Positions 24,125 through 32,200 of a stretch of DNA of 64,000 nucleotides are shown here, piece by piece. The position numbers and the translations under genes are program-made. How positions within the stretch are numbered: the stretch's first letter is position 1; every line of letters starts with the position of its first letter. Under the pieces are notes generated by a model. That model ran no database searches, was not told the origin of the DNA, and worked only from the letters and a program-made list of their open reading frames with translations. Source of the stretch: an uncultured Alistipes sp. (GTDB lineage: Bacteria > Bacteroidota > Bacteroidia > Bacteroidales > Rikenellaceae); the NCBI GenBank assembly GCA_947623305.1, contig CANQGQ010000010.1, forward strand, positions 1 to 64,000. The letters are read 5' to 3'.

Positions 24125-24898
24125 TCACGCTACGGAACACGGAATGCCGAGCGCTTCGACCCGTTCGGCGATGCGTTGCAGCTCCTCTCGCGGAACTTTT
24201 TCGAGCGTCCGGCAAGGTGTGTCGCGGTCGAGCGAATAGGCCATGACCTGCCGCGGGCGAATCTCCCGAACGAGTTCCAGCCAGGCCGAAACCTCCTTTT
24301 CCGTCGTGTTGTCGATCGGTACCCCATCGCACACTCCCCGTAAAAACATCGTTTGTAAGATCATCCGGCCATCGAACCGTTTCATCCGCTCGACCGTCCC
24401 GCGCACGGTGTAATCGGAACTTTGCGGACGGTTCATTCGGCGGACGGTGGCGTCGAACGCCGAATCCAGTTTGAGAATCGGATTATCGACCCGCAGCAGG
24501 GCTCGGCAGACGCTTTCGTCATCCAAGCGGGTGGCGTTGGTCAGTACGGAGACCTTCGCCGTGGGTGCCAGCCGGTCGCGCAGGGCGATCGTGTCGTCGA
24601 TGATGGCTTCGAAATCGGGATGGAGCGTCGGTTCGCCATTGCCCGCGAAGGTGATGACATCGGGCGGCGTGCCTGCGGCGGCCATTTTGCGCAGCGTTTC
24701 GTCGAGTGAACGGGCGACCGCTTCGCGGCGGTTGAAACGGCGTTGCCCGGGGTGGTCGGCGTTCCAGCCGCACTCGCAGTAGATGCAGTCGAACGAACAG
24801 AGTTTCGATTCGAGGGGCAGCAGGTTGACGCCCAACGAAAGCCCCAACCGGCGCGAATGCACGGGGCCGAAGATGATTTGGTCGAAAAGCGAAGTCAT
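24125..24898 (-). CDS. Radical SAM protein
   Basis: A 257-residue radical SAM enzyme. The cluster motif CSFDCIYC (CX3CX2C) is at about residues 35-42, followed by the SAM-binding FAGNGEPTLHPDF. The N-terminus FGPVHSRRLGLSLGVNLLP is typical of a conserved small radical-SAM family sometimes called wybutosine- or elongator-like, whose substrate in bacteria is not established. The start at 24898 is the first Met that gives this N-terminus. It lies 20 bases downstream of ftsI on the same strand, so it may be co-transcribed with the division genes, though a functional tie is not implied. Confidence 0.85.
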   Translation of the reverse strand: MTSLFDQIIFGPVHSRRLGLSLGVNLLPLESKLCSFDCIYCECGWNADHPGQRRFNRREAVARSLDETLRKMAAAGTPPDVITFAGNGEPTLHPDFEAIIDDTIALRDRLAPTAKVSVLTNATRLDDESVCRALLRVDNPILKLDSAFDATVRRMNRPQSSDYTVRGTVERMKRFDGRMILQTMFLRGVCDGVPIDNTTEKEVSAWLELVREIRPRQVMAYSLDRDTPCRTLEKVPREELQRIAERVEALGIPCSVA

Positions 24899-24918
24899 GG
24901 TATTGCGGTGTTTGTCGC

Positions 24919-27180
24919 TCAATGAGCGTGGAGTTCGAGGAGGACGGTCGTGCCCGAACGGACGGTTCGACCGGCTGGAATGCTTTGACGGGTTACGGCA
25001 CCGTAGCCCGTGAACCGCACCCGCAGTCCGCGGCTTTCCAACAGGAACAGGGCATCTTTCAGTCCCATGCCGCGTACGTCGGGCATCTGGGTCGGCGAGG
25101 CCGTGAGGCTCCGGATGGTTACGCGCGCGAGCGAATCGACCGTCGCTTGGCCCCAGCCTTTGCGGGCATCGTATTCCGTATGGGGCGACAGTTCGTCGGC
25201 GACCGTCCGTATGCGGGCGATGTCGCCTCCCTTGATGCGGTCGGGGTAGTGTTTCGACCGTTTGTCGGTCGGATGGTACCGGTAGGCTCCCCGATTGTAG
25301 ATGAAATCGACCATCCGGCTCACGACGGGGCCGGCCAGCGGCCCGCCGTAGTAGGTTTTGCCCGCCTGTGCCTGCGTTTCGATGGAGGTCAGCACCGTGT
25401 AGCGGGGATTCTCCGCCGGAAAGAAGGCGATCATCGAACCGAGATACCGGCCGCGATAGCGGGGGTCGGTGTTTTGGGCCGTACCCGTCTTCGCCGCTAC
25501 GCGCAGACGGGTCGTATCGCTGAAAAAGGCGCTCGCCGTGCCTTCGGTGCAGACCGCTTGCAGGCATCGGCGCACCTCGTGCAGCGTCGATTCCGAACAG
25601 ATCGACGAAGCGATCGTGCGGGTTTCGAACCGTTCCCGATCCTTGCCGTTGCGTTGCAGACTGCGCACGAGCACGGGGGCCACCATTCGTCCGTCGTTGG
25701 CGATGGCGTTGTAGAATACGAGCATCTGCATCGGCGTCAGCTTCACCCGATAGCCGTAGGCCATCTTCACCAACATCACCCCCGGGTCGGGCACTTGCCA
25801 GTCGGTCGTCAGTTCGGGCGGACGCTCGCCCAATCGTTCCAATCCGACCGTCTGGCCGAGGTGCAGCCGCTCGCGCAGAAAATCGCTGTATCGTTGCTTG
25901 AGATCCGTTTCGCCGTAGTGCTCCCACACGGCCTTGGCGAAATAGACGTTCGACGATTTCGCTACGGCTTGGCGGAAGTCGATGATTCGGTCGCCGCGGT
26001 GGTCGTCGCGGATGTCCTCGGCCGGGCCTACCCGCACGGGGTCGCCGTTGTGGGTGTCGTAGCACGTTCCGGGGTCGATTTGCGCATCGTCCAGCAACGC
26101 GAGCATCGTGGCTAATTTGAAGGTCGACCCGGGTTCCATGCAGCGTCCCAAGGCATAGTTTTCCCGTTCCGAATAACTGCCGTCGTCGTTGCGGCCCAGA
26201 TTGGCCATCGCCAGGATCTCGCCTGTCTGCACCTCCATGACGAGTGTGGTGCCCCAAAGGGCGTTCTGCACCGTCAGTTGGTTGCGCAGCGCCTTGTCGG
26301 CCACATCTTGCAAATCGGGGTCGAGCGTCGTAACCACGTCGCAGCCATCGACCGGTTCACGGTAGGCGGGGCCCGGCACGCGGCCTGAGAACCGGCGGGC
26401 GATCCGCTGCCGCAGCGCACGTCCGTCCGTACCCGAAAGCTCCTCGCGATAGGCGTCCTCGAGACCGTAATTGCCTCGGTCGCCCGTCATTCCGATGGTG
26501 CGGCGCGCCAGTTCGCCCTGCGGATAGATGCGTTCGTCGTGCTCTTTGAGCTGATAGACCAGCCCCATGTTCCAGTTGAGGAGCGGCCACGTGCGCAGCG
26601 TCTCCCATTCGCCGTAGTCGATTTCGCGGGGCAGGAGGTCGACGGGCGTATGGTCGCGGAGCGTGTCGTAAACGGTGCGCGTTTCGTATTCGCGGCCTTT
26701 GAGCCGGTCGAGCATCCGGCCGAGCCAGCCTTCGGAACGGAGAATCAGCGTGTCGCGCGAACGGACGAGCCGATAGTGGGCGGCATGTTGCTGGCGGAAG
26801 AAACGGGCGTATTCCGCGGCCGTGCGGTCTTTGAAGAAAGCGGCGAGCAGCTTCGAGAGCGAATCGGCCTGTTCGTTGAAGGCGTTCAGCGAATCCAGCC
26901 CCTCGGCCCCGAAGTCGAATGCGACCTGATAACGGAAAATCGAGGTGGCGAACGGTTCGCCGTTGCGGGCCAAAATACTGCCCCTCCTCGCTTTGATGAC
27001 CTCTTGAATAAAAATGCGGTCGTGGAGCCGGTCGGCGTTGTCGGCCACTTCGCGGCTGAAGAACTGCACCCAGACGATCCGTCCGATGACGATGAGCCCC
27101 ACGAATATGAAAAGAACGTACAATCCCCTGACGCGCAGCAGAATGTCCCGTTTGATCGGCGATGGTTCTTCGTTTTTCAT
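24919..27180 (-). CDS. ftsI: Division transpeptidase FtsI (PBP3-type) with PASTA domain
   Basis: A 753-residue class B penicillin-binding protein that crosslinks septal peptidoglycan. It has one N-terminal transmembrane helix (about residues 18-40), a dimerisation/pedestal domain starting ARRGSILARNGEPFATS, and a transpeptidase domain with SxxK (EPGSTFKLATM), SxN (KSSNVYFAKAV) and KTG (AAKTGTAQNTD). The C-terminal 65 residues (MPDVRGMGLKDALFLLESRGL) form a single PASTA domain, typical of this phylum. It follows the ftsL-like gene by nine bases in the rsmH-ftsL-ftsI unit. Confidence 0.95.
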   Translation of the reverse strand: MKNEEPSPIKRDILLRVRGLYVLFIFVGLIVIGRIVWVQFFSREVADNADRLHDRIFIQEVIKARRGSILARNGEPFATSIFRYQVAFDFGAEGLDSLNAFNEQADSLSKLLAAFFKDRTAAEYARFFRQQHAAHYRLVRSRDTLILRSEGWLGRMLDRLKGREYETRTVYDTLRDHTPVDLLPREIDYGEWETLRTWPLLNWNMGLVYQLKEHDERIYPQGELARRTIGMTGDRGNYGLEDAYREELSGTDGRALRQRIARRFSGRVPGPAYREPVDGCDVVTTLDPDLQDVADKALRNQLTVQNALWGTTLVMEVQTGEILAMANLGRNDDGSYSERENYALGRCMEPGSTFKLATMLALLDDAQIDPGTCYDTHNGDPVRVGPAEDIRDDHRGDRIIDFRQAVAKSSNVYFAKAVWEHYGETDLKQRYSDFLRERLHLGQTVGLERLGERPPELTTDWQVPDPGVMLVKMAYGYRVKLTPMQMLVFYNAIANDGRMVAPVLVRSLQRNGKDRERFETRTIASSICSESTLHEVRRCLQAVCTEGTASAFFSDTTRLRVAAKTGTAQNTDPRYRGRYLGSMIAFFPAENPRYTVLTSIETQAQAGKTYYGGPLAGPVVSRMVDFIYNRGAYRYHPTDKRSKHYPDRIKGGDIARIRTVADELSPHTEYDARKGWGQATVDSLARVTIRSLTASPTQMPDVRGMGLKDALFLLESRGLRVRFTGYGAVTRQSIPAGRTVRSGTTVLLELHAH

Positions 27181-27189
27181 GGTCGTGCG

Positions 27190-27708
27190 TCAGCGGTTGT
27201 CGATGATTTCGCTCGGGGCGACGGGGTCGTAGAGTTCGATGCCGCGGCGTCGCAACTCTTCGGTTACGGCGGAGTGGGTCGTGCAGCGGAAGCGGCGTTC
27301 CTGCCAGCGGATCGACTGTTCGCGCAGCACCTGCACCTCGCGTTCCAACCGCATGTATTTCATATCGGTGTGCAAGGCCATGAACACCACCGAGATATTC
27401 AATAAGAACATGATGGCGATGGTCAGCAGATAGGGATACGAATGCGACATCCCCTCGCGAACGAGAATCGTTCCGGAGAAAATCTGCCAGAAGGTGCTGG
27501 CTTTGCGGCGGCGTTCCTTGCGGCGGATCGTTTCGCGGCGGGCTTCCTCTTCGGCTTCGAGGGCTTCGTCCGCGCGGAGGTCGTCGTCGGCCTCGCCCCG
27601 CTCCATCCGGCGCACTTCGCGGCGCACCCGTCGGGCGAACGCTTCGTCCTCTTGGCGGCGGGCCTCCTCGTCGGGGTCGATCGGGTCGAATTCGTGGTCG
27701 GTATACAT
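27190..27708 (-). CDS. ftsL: FtsL-like cell division protein
   Basis: A 172-residue bitopic protein. The first 95 residues are very rich in Arg/Glu/Asp (EARRQEDEAFARRVRREVRR), a long cytoplasmic extension compared with the roughly 100-residue FtsL of proteobacteria. There is one transmembrane helix (about 103-125, LLTIAIMFLLNISVVFMAL) and a short periplasmic coiled-coil (KYMRLEREVQVLREQSIRWQ). Position between rsmH (two-base gap) and ftsI supports the FtsL assignment, since sequence identity in this family is low. It is expected to bind FtsB/FtsQ-type partners and FtsI/FtsW at the septum. Confidence 0.8.
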   Translation of the reverse strand: MYTDHEFDPIDPDEEARRQEDEAFARRVRREVRRMERGEADDDLRADEALEAEEEARRETIRRKERRRKASTFWQIFSGTILVREGMSHSYPYLLTIAIMFLLNISVVFMALHTDMKYMRLEREVQVLREQSIRWQERRFRCTTHSAVTEELRRRGIELYDPVAPSEIIDNR

Positions 27709-27710
27709 CG

Positions 27711-28622
27711 CTATTTCCGGATGATTTTTGCGGCGGCCCGAAGCCGTGCGGAGCGCGACCGCGGATTGCGTTCGAGTTCGTCGGCGTCGGGGACGACGGC
27801 CTTGCGGGTTACGGGTTCGAACGGCACTTCGGCCCGTCCGTAGAGATCTTTTTCGATGGTTCCCGCGAAGTTGCCGCTGCGCAGGAAATTTTTTACTAAT
27901 CGGTCTTCTAACGAATGATACGAAATGACGACCAACCGTCCGCCGGGCCGCAAGACTTTGAGGCTTTGTTCCAATGCCATTTTCAGCGCCTCCATTTCGC
28001 CGTTCACCTCGATGCGCAGCGCTTGAAACAGTTTCGTTAGAAATTTTGCCGCCTCTTTTTTGGGCGTGCAAGGCTGGACGGCGGCGACCAATTGCGCCGT
28101 CGTTGCGATGCGGGCCGCTTCCCGCGCTCGCACGAGACAGTTCGCCACCTTCCACGGCGTGTCGATTTCGCCCCAGTCGCCCAACAGGCGGGTCAGTTCT
28201 TCCGGCGGATAGTCGTTCACGACGGTTGCGGCGGTCAGTGTTCCGCGCTGGTTCATCCGCATGTCCAACGGAGCTTCGCCCCGAAACGAAAAACCCCGTT
28301 CCACCGTGTCGAAGTGGTGCGACGAGACGCCCAAGTCGGCCAGAATCCCGTCAACTTCCGTTACGCCGCGCAATCGCAGGGCGCCGCGCAGAAATCGGAA
28401 ATTGCTCTCGACGTAATGGAATCGCGGGTCGTCGGGGCAGTTGTTCCGCGTATCGCTGTCTTGGTCGAATGCGAAAAGCCGTCCGTCGGGGCCCAACGTC
28501 TCCAAGATGCGGCGCGAATGGCCGCCGCCGCCGAACGTGAGATCGACGTAAGTGCCGTCGGGTCGGATATTCAACAAACCGACCGAAGGTTCTAACAAAA
28601 CGGGCGTATGATATTGCGACAT
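27711..28622 (-). CDS. rsmH: 16S rRNA (cytosine-1402 N4)-methyltransferase
   Basis: A 303-residue SAM-dependent enzyme (formerly MraW). It begins MSQYHTPVLLEPSVGLL; SAM-binding and catalytic features are DLTFGGGGHSRRILE, AFDQDSD, GILADLGVSSHHFD and the C-terminal GGRLVVISYHSLEDRLVKNF. The start at 28622 fits homologues; an ATG 16 codons upstream (28670) is possible but less like the family. TAACTTTG (complement at 28678-28685) is the likely -7 box. mraZ is not adjacent, so this is a shortened division-gene cluster. Confidence 0.96.
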   Translation of the reverse strand: MSQYHTPVLLEPSVGLLNIRPDGTYVDLTFGGGGHSRRILETLGPDGRLFAFDQDSDTRNNCPDDPRFHYVESNFRFLRGALRLRGVTEVDGILADLGVSSHHFDTVERGFSFRGEAPLDMRMNQRGTLTAATVVNDYPPEELTRLLGDWGEIDTPWKVANCLVRAREAARIATTAQLVAAVQPCTPKKEAAKFLTKLFQALRIEVNGEMEALKMALEQSLKVLRPGGRLVVISYHSLEDRLVKNFLRSGNFAGTIEKDLYGRAEVPFEPVTRKAVVPDADELERNPRSRSARLRAAAKIIRK

Positions 28623-28677
28623 AAGGTTGCGCTGAAATTCTTGAAATTTGCTGAAGCGCGAACGCCTCATCAAGGGT

Positions 28678-28685
28678 CAAAGTTA
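28678..28685 (-). promoter_or_regulatory. -7 box for the rsmH-ftsL-ftsI unit
   Basis: TAACTTTG on the minus strand, about 55 bases before the preferred rsmH ATG and seven before an alternative ATG at 28670. Confidence 0.5.
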
Positions 28686-28719
28686 ATGTTTTTTCGAAAA
28701 ACTTTCGTATATTTGTTTA

Positions 28720-29144
28720 TTATTAACTGGGCCAATCGTTCCTCTCCCCGAAAGCGGTGTGATCCGTAACCCGTTAATAAGAAAGCGGGACGAAGACTGC
28801 GGTGTGGACGCCGATAGGCGGGCCTCCGCGGGCGGAGGCTTCGGCCCGCACGGCCTTTATAAAAGGGCCTTGTTATTGGCGCGATAGACGGTTGATTTGC
28901 TATGAACGGTTTTTGGTTGCTTCCGATTGTTGCAGATAGCTTATTATTTAACAACTGCCGGCAGCGAAGAAAGCGTTGACAAGCATGGTAACGATCTAAC
29001 GCATCGGGAACGCCTTTCAAAAGGCGCGGCGGGAGCGAAGAAAACGGTTGAAAGCAAGATGGCGCGCTATCGCGTTAATAAAAAATGGTAGGAAGCGAAG
29101 ATGACGGTCAAAAGCCAGATGACGCTCTACCGCGCTAATAAAAG
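28720..29144. repeat. Longest R1 composite element, upstream of glsA
   Basis: A 425-base non-coding stretch. It holds the CAGTTAATA-type R4 core on the minus strand (28721-28733), a GGCGGGCCTCCGC...GCGGAGGCTTCGGCCCGC hairpin, and GGCCTTTATAAAAGGGCC (28852-28869). Next is a TTGCTTCCGATTG...TTATTATTTAACAACTGC stretch shared with 40080-40135, then the GCAGCGAAGAAAGCGTTGA module (28962 on), and the CGCCTTTCAAAAGGCG hairpin (29011-29026). Two further degenerate modules follow (GGGAGCGAAGAAAACGG, GGAAGCGAAGATGACGG), each ending in CGCGYTAATAAAA, the last directly before the glsA ATG. Confidence 0.75.
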
Positions 29145-29978
29145 ATGCCACAGATTGATATAGGGGCCGTGTTGGCCGAGAAAGCGCCTCGTGCGGCTCG
29201 TTGGATACCTCGTCCGTTGGTCGAGTGGTTGCGGCGCACGGTTCACGAGAAGGAGATCAATCATATCCTCGCGGAATATTGGACTTTGCCCCCGCAGGAA
29301 TTCATCCGGGCCTGCTTTCGCGATTGGAAGGTCGCCTATTCGGCGCAGGGACTCGAACGGCTCGATCCGAAGGGACGTTATCTTTTCGTGTCGAATCATC
29401 CGTTCGGCGGGATGGACGGCATGATGTTGGCCGATAAACTGATTGACCGATTCGGCGATGTGCGCGTGGTGGTCAACGACCTGTTGATGCACGTCGAGCC
29501 GCTGCGGCCGCTTTGGCTGCCGGTGAACAAGCTCGGTGCGCAGAACGCCGAATATGCCCGTCGGATGGAGGAGGCTTTCTTCGGCGATGTGCCGATTCTG
29601 ACCTTTCCGGCCGGACTTTGTTCGCGCCGCATCGACGGACGGATCACCGACACCGAATGGAAAACGAACTTCCTGAAAAAGGCCTACGCTTCACAGCGGC
29701 AGATCGTGCCGTTGTTCGTCGAGGGGCGGCTTTCGAACTTCTTTTACCGCTTCAGCCGGTTGCGCAAGTCGTTGGGCGTGAAGTTCAACATCGAGATGCT
29801 GTGGCTTCCGGACGAGATGTTCGCACAGGCGGGCAAGCATTTCCGCATCGTTGCGGGTGAGCCTGTGCCGTTCTCCGAACTCCAGCCGCTCGGTTCGTTG
29901 CGCGAACAGGTCGAATATATACGCAAAAAGACCTATTTTTTGGAAAAAACGCTCGGTTCGTCCTCCGATTCCCGTTAA
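29145..29978 (+). CDS. glsA: Lysophospholipid-type O-acyltransferase, GlsA-like (glycine lipid synthesis)
   Basis: A 277-residue membrane-associated acyltransferase of the PlsC/OlsA type. The catalytic block is SNHPFGGMDGMML (His with Asp six residues on, the variant seen in the hemolysin-like group), followed by FPAGLCSRR, the glycerol-phosphate-acyltransferase block III equivalent. In Bacteroides the neighbouring GNAT protein (GlsB) N-acylates glycine and this enzyme O-acylates the product to form glycine lipids. The same pair, in the order glsA-glsB, lies here. The ATG follows the R1 end CGCGCTAATAAAAG with no spacer. The pathway assignment is by homology and context. Confidence 0.8.
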   Translation: MPQIDIGAVLAEKAPRAARWIPRPLVEWLRRTVHEKEINHILAEYWTLPPQEFIRACFRDWKVAYSAQGLERLDPKGRYLFVSNHPFGGMDGMMLADKLIDRFGDVRVVVNDLLMHVEPLRPLWLPVNKLGAQNAEYARRMEEAFFGDVPILTFPAGLCSRRIDGRITDTEWKTNFLKKAYASQRQIVPLFVEGRLSNFFYRFSRLRKSLGVKFNIEMLWLPDEMFAQAGKHFRIVAGEPVPFSELQPLGSLREQVEYIRKKTYFLEKTLGSSSDSR

Positions 29979-29984
29979 AAATCG

Positions 29985-29992
29985 TACTTTTG
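29985..29992 (+). promoter_or_regulatory. -7 box for glsB
   Basis: TACTTTTG starting six bases after the glsA stop, with a 34-base leader to the glsB ATG, so glsB can be transcribed independently of glsA. Confidence 0.55.
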
Positions 29993-30026
29993 CAGCGATA
30001 CGCAACCGCAATCGGAATTGACAGAA

Positions 30027-31046
30027 ATGCAATCGGATTCAATAAAACCCATCGCCGCACCCGTCGCACGGGAGTTGCTGAAAGCCGAGTTGACCCCCGA
30101 CCGGCGCGTTCGTGCGACGAACAAGGCCGCCAACGAAATCTATATCTTTTCGGCAGCCGATTGTCCCGCCCTGATGCGCGAGGTCGGGCGATTGCGCGAG
30201 GAGGCATTCCGGTATGCCGGCGGCGGCACGGGGCGCGAGGTCGACATCGACGTCGAAGACTTGGCCGAGGACGGTTATTTCCAGTTGATCGTGTGGGATC
30301 CCGATGCCGAGGAGATCGTCGGCGGCTATCGCTTCATCGTCTGCACGACGGAGCATCCGAAGCACCTCTCGACAGAGCATTATTTCCGTTTCAGCGACCG
30401 GTTCCGCCGGAAATACCTGCCGCGCACCATCGAACTGGGCCGGTCGTTCGTGCAGCATGCCTACCAACGGCGCCGGAATCCCAAGAGCATCTATGCGCTC
30501 GACAATCTGTGGGACGGTCTGGGGGCGTTGGTGGTGCTCAATCCCAGAGCGAAATACCTCTTCGGCAAGGTTACGATGTACACCACCTACAAGGCCGTGG
30601 CTCGTAATGCGTTGATTTGGTTCCTGCGCCGCTATTTTCCCGATCGCGAACGGTTAGTCGAGGGCATCCATCCGCTGACGCTGGATTTGGACGATCCCTA
30701 CTACGAACGGCTTTTCTGCGGCGGCAGCTACATGGAAAATTATCGGATTTTGATTCAGAAGGTGCGCGAATTCGATGAAAACATTCCGCCGCTCATCCAT
30801 GCCTACATGAATCTTTCGCCGTCGATGCGGGTTTTCGATACGGTTTCGAATCCCGATTTCGGCGATGTCGAGGAGACGGGCATCCTGCTGACGATTGCGG
30901 ACATCTATCCCGAGAAACGGATGCGCTACACTCGTTGGAAGGGCTGGCGGGCCAATCTGAAACATCGTCGCGAGGAGTTTTCGGAGCGGTTGCGGGCCCA
31001 TTTGGATGGGCTGAAAAGTCCGTTCAAACGCGATTCGCGCGACTGA
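30027..31046 (+). CDS. glsB: GNAT-type N-acyltransferase, GlsB-like (glycine lipid synthesis)
   Basis: A 339-residue protein of the OlsB/hemolysin-like GNAT group. Visible family blocks are LREEAFRYAGGGTGREVDID, QLIVWDPDAEEIVGGYRFI, FSDRFRRKYLPRTIELGRSFVQ and ALDNLWDGLGALV. GlsB joins a 3-hydroxy fatty acid to glycine as the first step of glycine lipids. The longer C-terminal part (about residues 210-339) is typical of the Bacteroidetes form. The ATG at 30027 is preferred over an in-frame TTG three codons before. A promoter between it and glsA allows separate control. Confidence 0.82.
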   Translation: MQSDSIKPIAAPVARELLKAELTPDRRVRATNKAANEIYIFSAADCPALMREVGRLREEAFRYAGGGTGREVDIDVEDLAEDGYFQLIVWDPDAEEIVGGYRFIVCTTEHPKHLSTEHYFRFSDRFRRKYLPRTIELGRSFVQHAYQRRRNPKSIYALDNLWDGLGALVVLNPRAKYLFGKVTMYTTYKAVARNALIWFLRRYFPDRERLVEGIHPLTLDLDDPYYERLFCGGSYMENYRILIQKVREFDENIPPLIHAYMNLSPSMRVFDTVSNPDFGDVEETGILLTIADIYPEKRMRYTRWKGWRANLKHRREEFSERLRAHLDGLKSPFKRDSRD

Positions 31047-31101
31047 CCCTCCGAAAGGCTCGGTTTTTGTTTCGACCGAACGCAGAAAAACATCCGGAAC
31101 T

Positions 31102-31551
31102 ATGAAAAAATCGTGGAAATGGAGGGTGTTGTTCGCCCTCGTCGGGATAGGAACGGCCGTCGGGCCGCTTTCGGCCCAAGTACGTTTCGAAACGGGCTCG
31201 ACCGATTCCGTGCGCCGTATGGCGCAACAACAGCAAAAACTGGTCTTTATCGACCTTTATGCCGATTGGTGTCCGCCGTGCCGCGCGATGGAGCGTCAGG
31301 TCTTTTCACGAAAAGAGGTGGGCGACTTCATGGCACGCCGTTTCGTGGCCGCCAAGTACAATATCGACCAGACGTCGGGCCGCGAATTGTTGGACGAATA
31401 CGGCAGCGGTTCGATTCCGCTCTACCTGATTTTCGACACCGACGGCACCTTGTGGGGCCGTATCGAGGGGGCTGCGCCCGCCGAGGAGTTCATGGACAAT
31501 CTGCGGACGGTGCTCGACCGCTACGACAAAGAGAAAAAGAAGCGTCCTTGA
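31102..31551 (+). CDS. Periplasmic thioredoxin-like protein
   Basis: A 149-residue exported protein with a Sec signal peptide (MKKSWKWRVLFALVGIGTAV, cleavage near LSAQ/V). Its single thioredoxin domain has the active site YADWCPPCRAMERQVF (CPPC, about residue 55) and ends SGSIPLYLIFDTDG with the cis-Pro. It resembles the C-terminal domain of DsbD and similar thiol reductases, so it likely handles disulfides in the periplasm. It starts 55 bases after glsB and may be read through from it. Partners are unknown. Confidence 0.87.
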   Translation: MKKSWKWRVLFALVGIGTAVGPLSAQVRFETGSTDSVRRMAQQQQKLVFIDLYADWCPPCRAMERQVFSRKEVGDFMARRFVAAKYNIDQTSGRELLDEYGSGSIPLYLIFDTDGTLWGRIEGAAPAEEFMDNLRTVLDRYDKEKKKRP

Positions 31552-31564
31552 TCCGCGCGTGGGT

Positions 31565-32185
31565 TTATTTCCGCGTGTAAACCACCTGCTTCGTCTCGAA
31601 GAAGGGTTCGCTGAAAAAATCCGAGATAGCGTAACGTTCCCATTTTTTGTTCGTTGCGGCTAATTCTTCCGTCAGGTCGCCTCCTTTCAGATAGAGAATG
31701 CCGTTGGGCAGCGTGCCGCGCTGTCCGCGTACGATTTTGTCCCAGACCCATCGCACGAACTCGGGCATCGCCGTTACGGCCCGCGAAACCGCATAATCGT
31801 AACGCTCCGTGAGTGTTTCGGCCCGCAGACACCGCGGGTCGATGTTTTTTAGTCCCAATGCCGACGCAACCCCTTCGACCACCGTAATCTTTTTGCGGAT
31901 GGAATCGACAGCCGTGAAATGCGTCTCCGGAAAGAGGATCGCCAGCGGAACGGAAGGGAATCCGCCGCCGCATCCGACATCGAGAATCCGGGCGTCGGCC
32001 TCGAATGTACACACCTTTGCGATAGCCAGCGAATGCAGCACGTGGCGCAGATAGAGTTGTTCGAAGTCCTTGCGCGACACGACGTTGATTTTGGCGTTCC
32101 AGTCGGCATAGAGGTCGTAGAGCGCCGCGAAACGCTCTTTCTGTAACGGTGTCAGCTCGGGAAAGTATTTTATTAAGAGGTCCAT
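31565..32185 (-). CDS. rsmG: 16S rRNA (guanine-527 N7)-methyltransferase
   Basis: A 206-residue SAM enzyme (GidB). It starts MDLLIKYFPELTPLQKERF, as in relatives; the SAM motif is ILDVGCGGGFPSVPLAILFP and VDSIRKKI follows. The chosen ATG at 32185 is preceded directly by a TATTTTTG sequence (complement 32186-32193), too close to be its own promoter, so transcription probably starts farther up, beyond the R2 repeat. It converges on the thioredoxin gene with 13 bases between. Confidence 0.94.
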   Translation of the reverse strand: MDLLIKYFPELTPLQKERFAALYDLYADWNAKINVVSRKDFEQLYLRHVLHSLAIAKVCTFEADARILDVGCGGGFPSVPLAILFPETHFTAVDSIRKKITVVEGVASALGLKNIDPRCLRAETLTERYDYAVSRAVTAMPEFVRWVWDKIVRGQRGTLPNGILYLKGGDLTEELAATNKKWERYAISDFFSEPFFETKQVVYTRK

Positions 32186-32200
32186 CAAAAATAGGCAATT

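Noticed and set aside
24899..26257. A single very long protein joining the radical SAM gene with upstream sequence
   Set aside because: The upstream part is an out-of-frame reading of ftsI, and the radical SAM homology starts exactly at the Met at 24898.
28671..28721. mraZ upstream of rsmH
   Set aside because: The sequence before rsmH is a short AT-rich promoter region followed by repeats; no MraZ-like frame exists.
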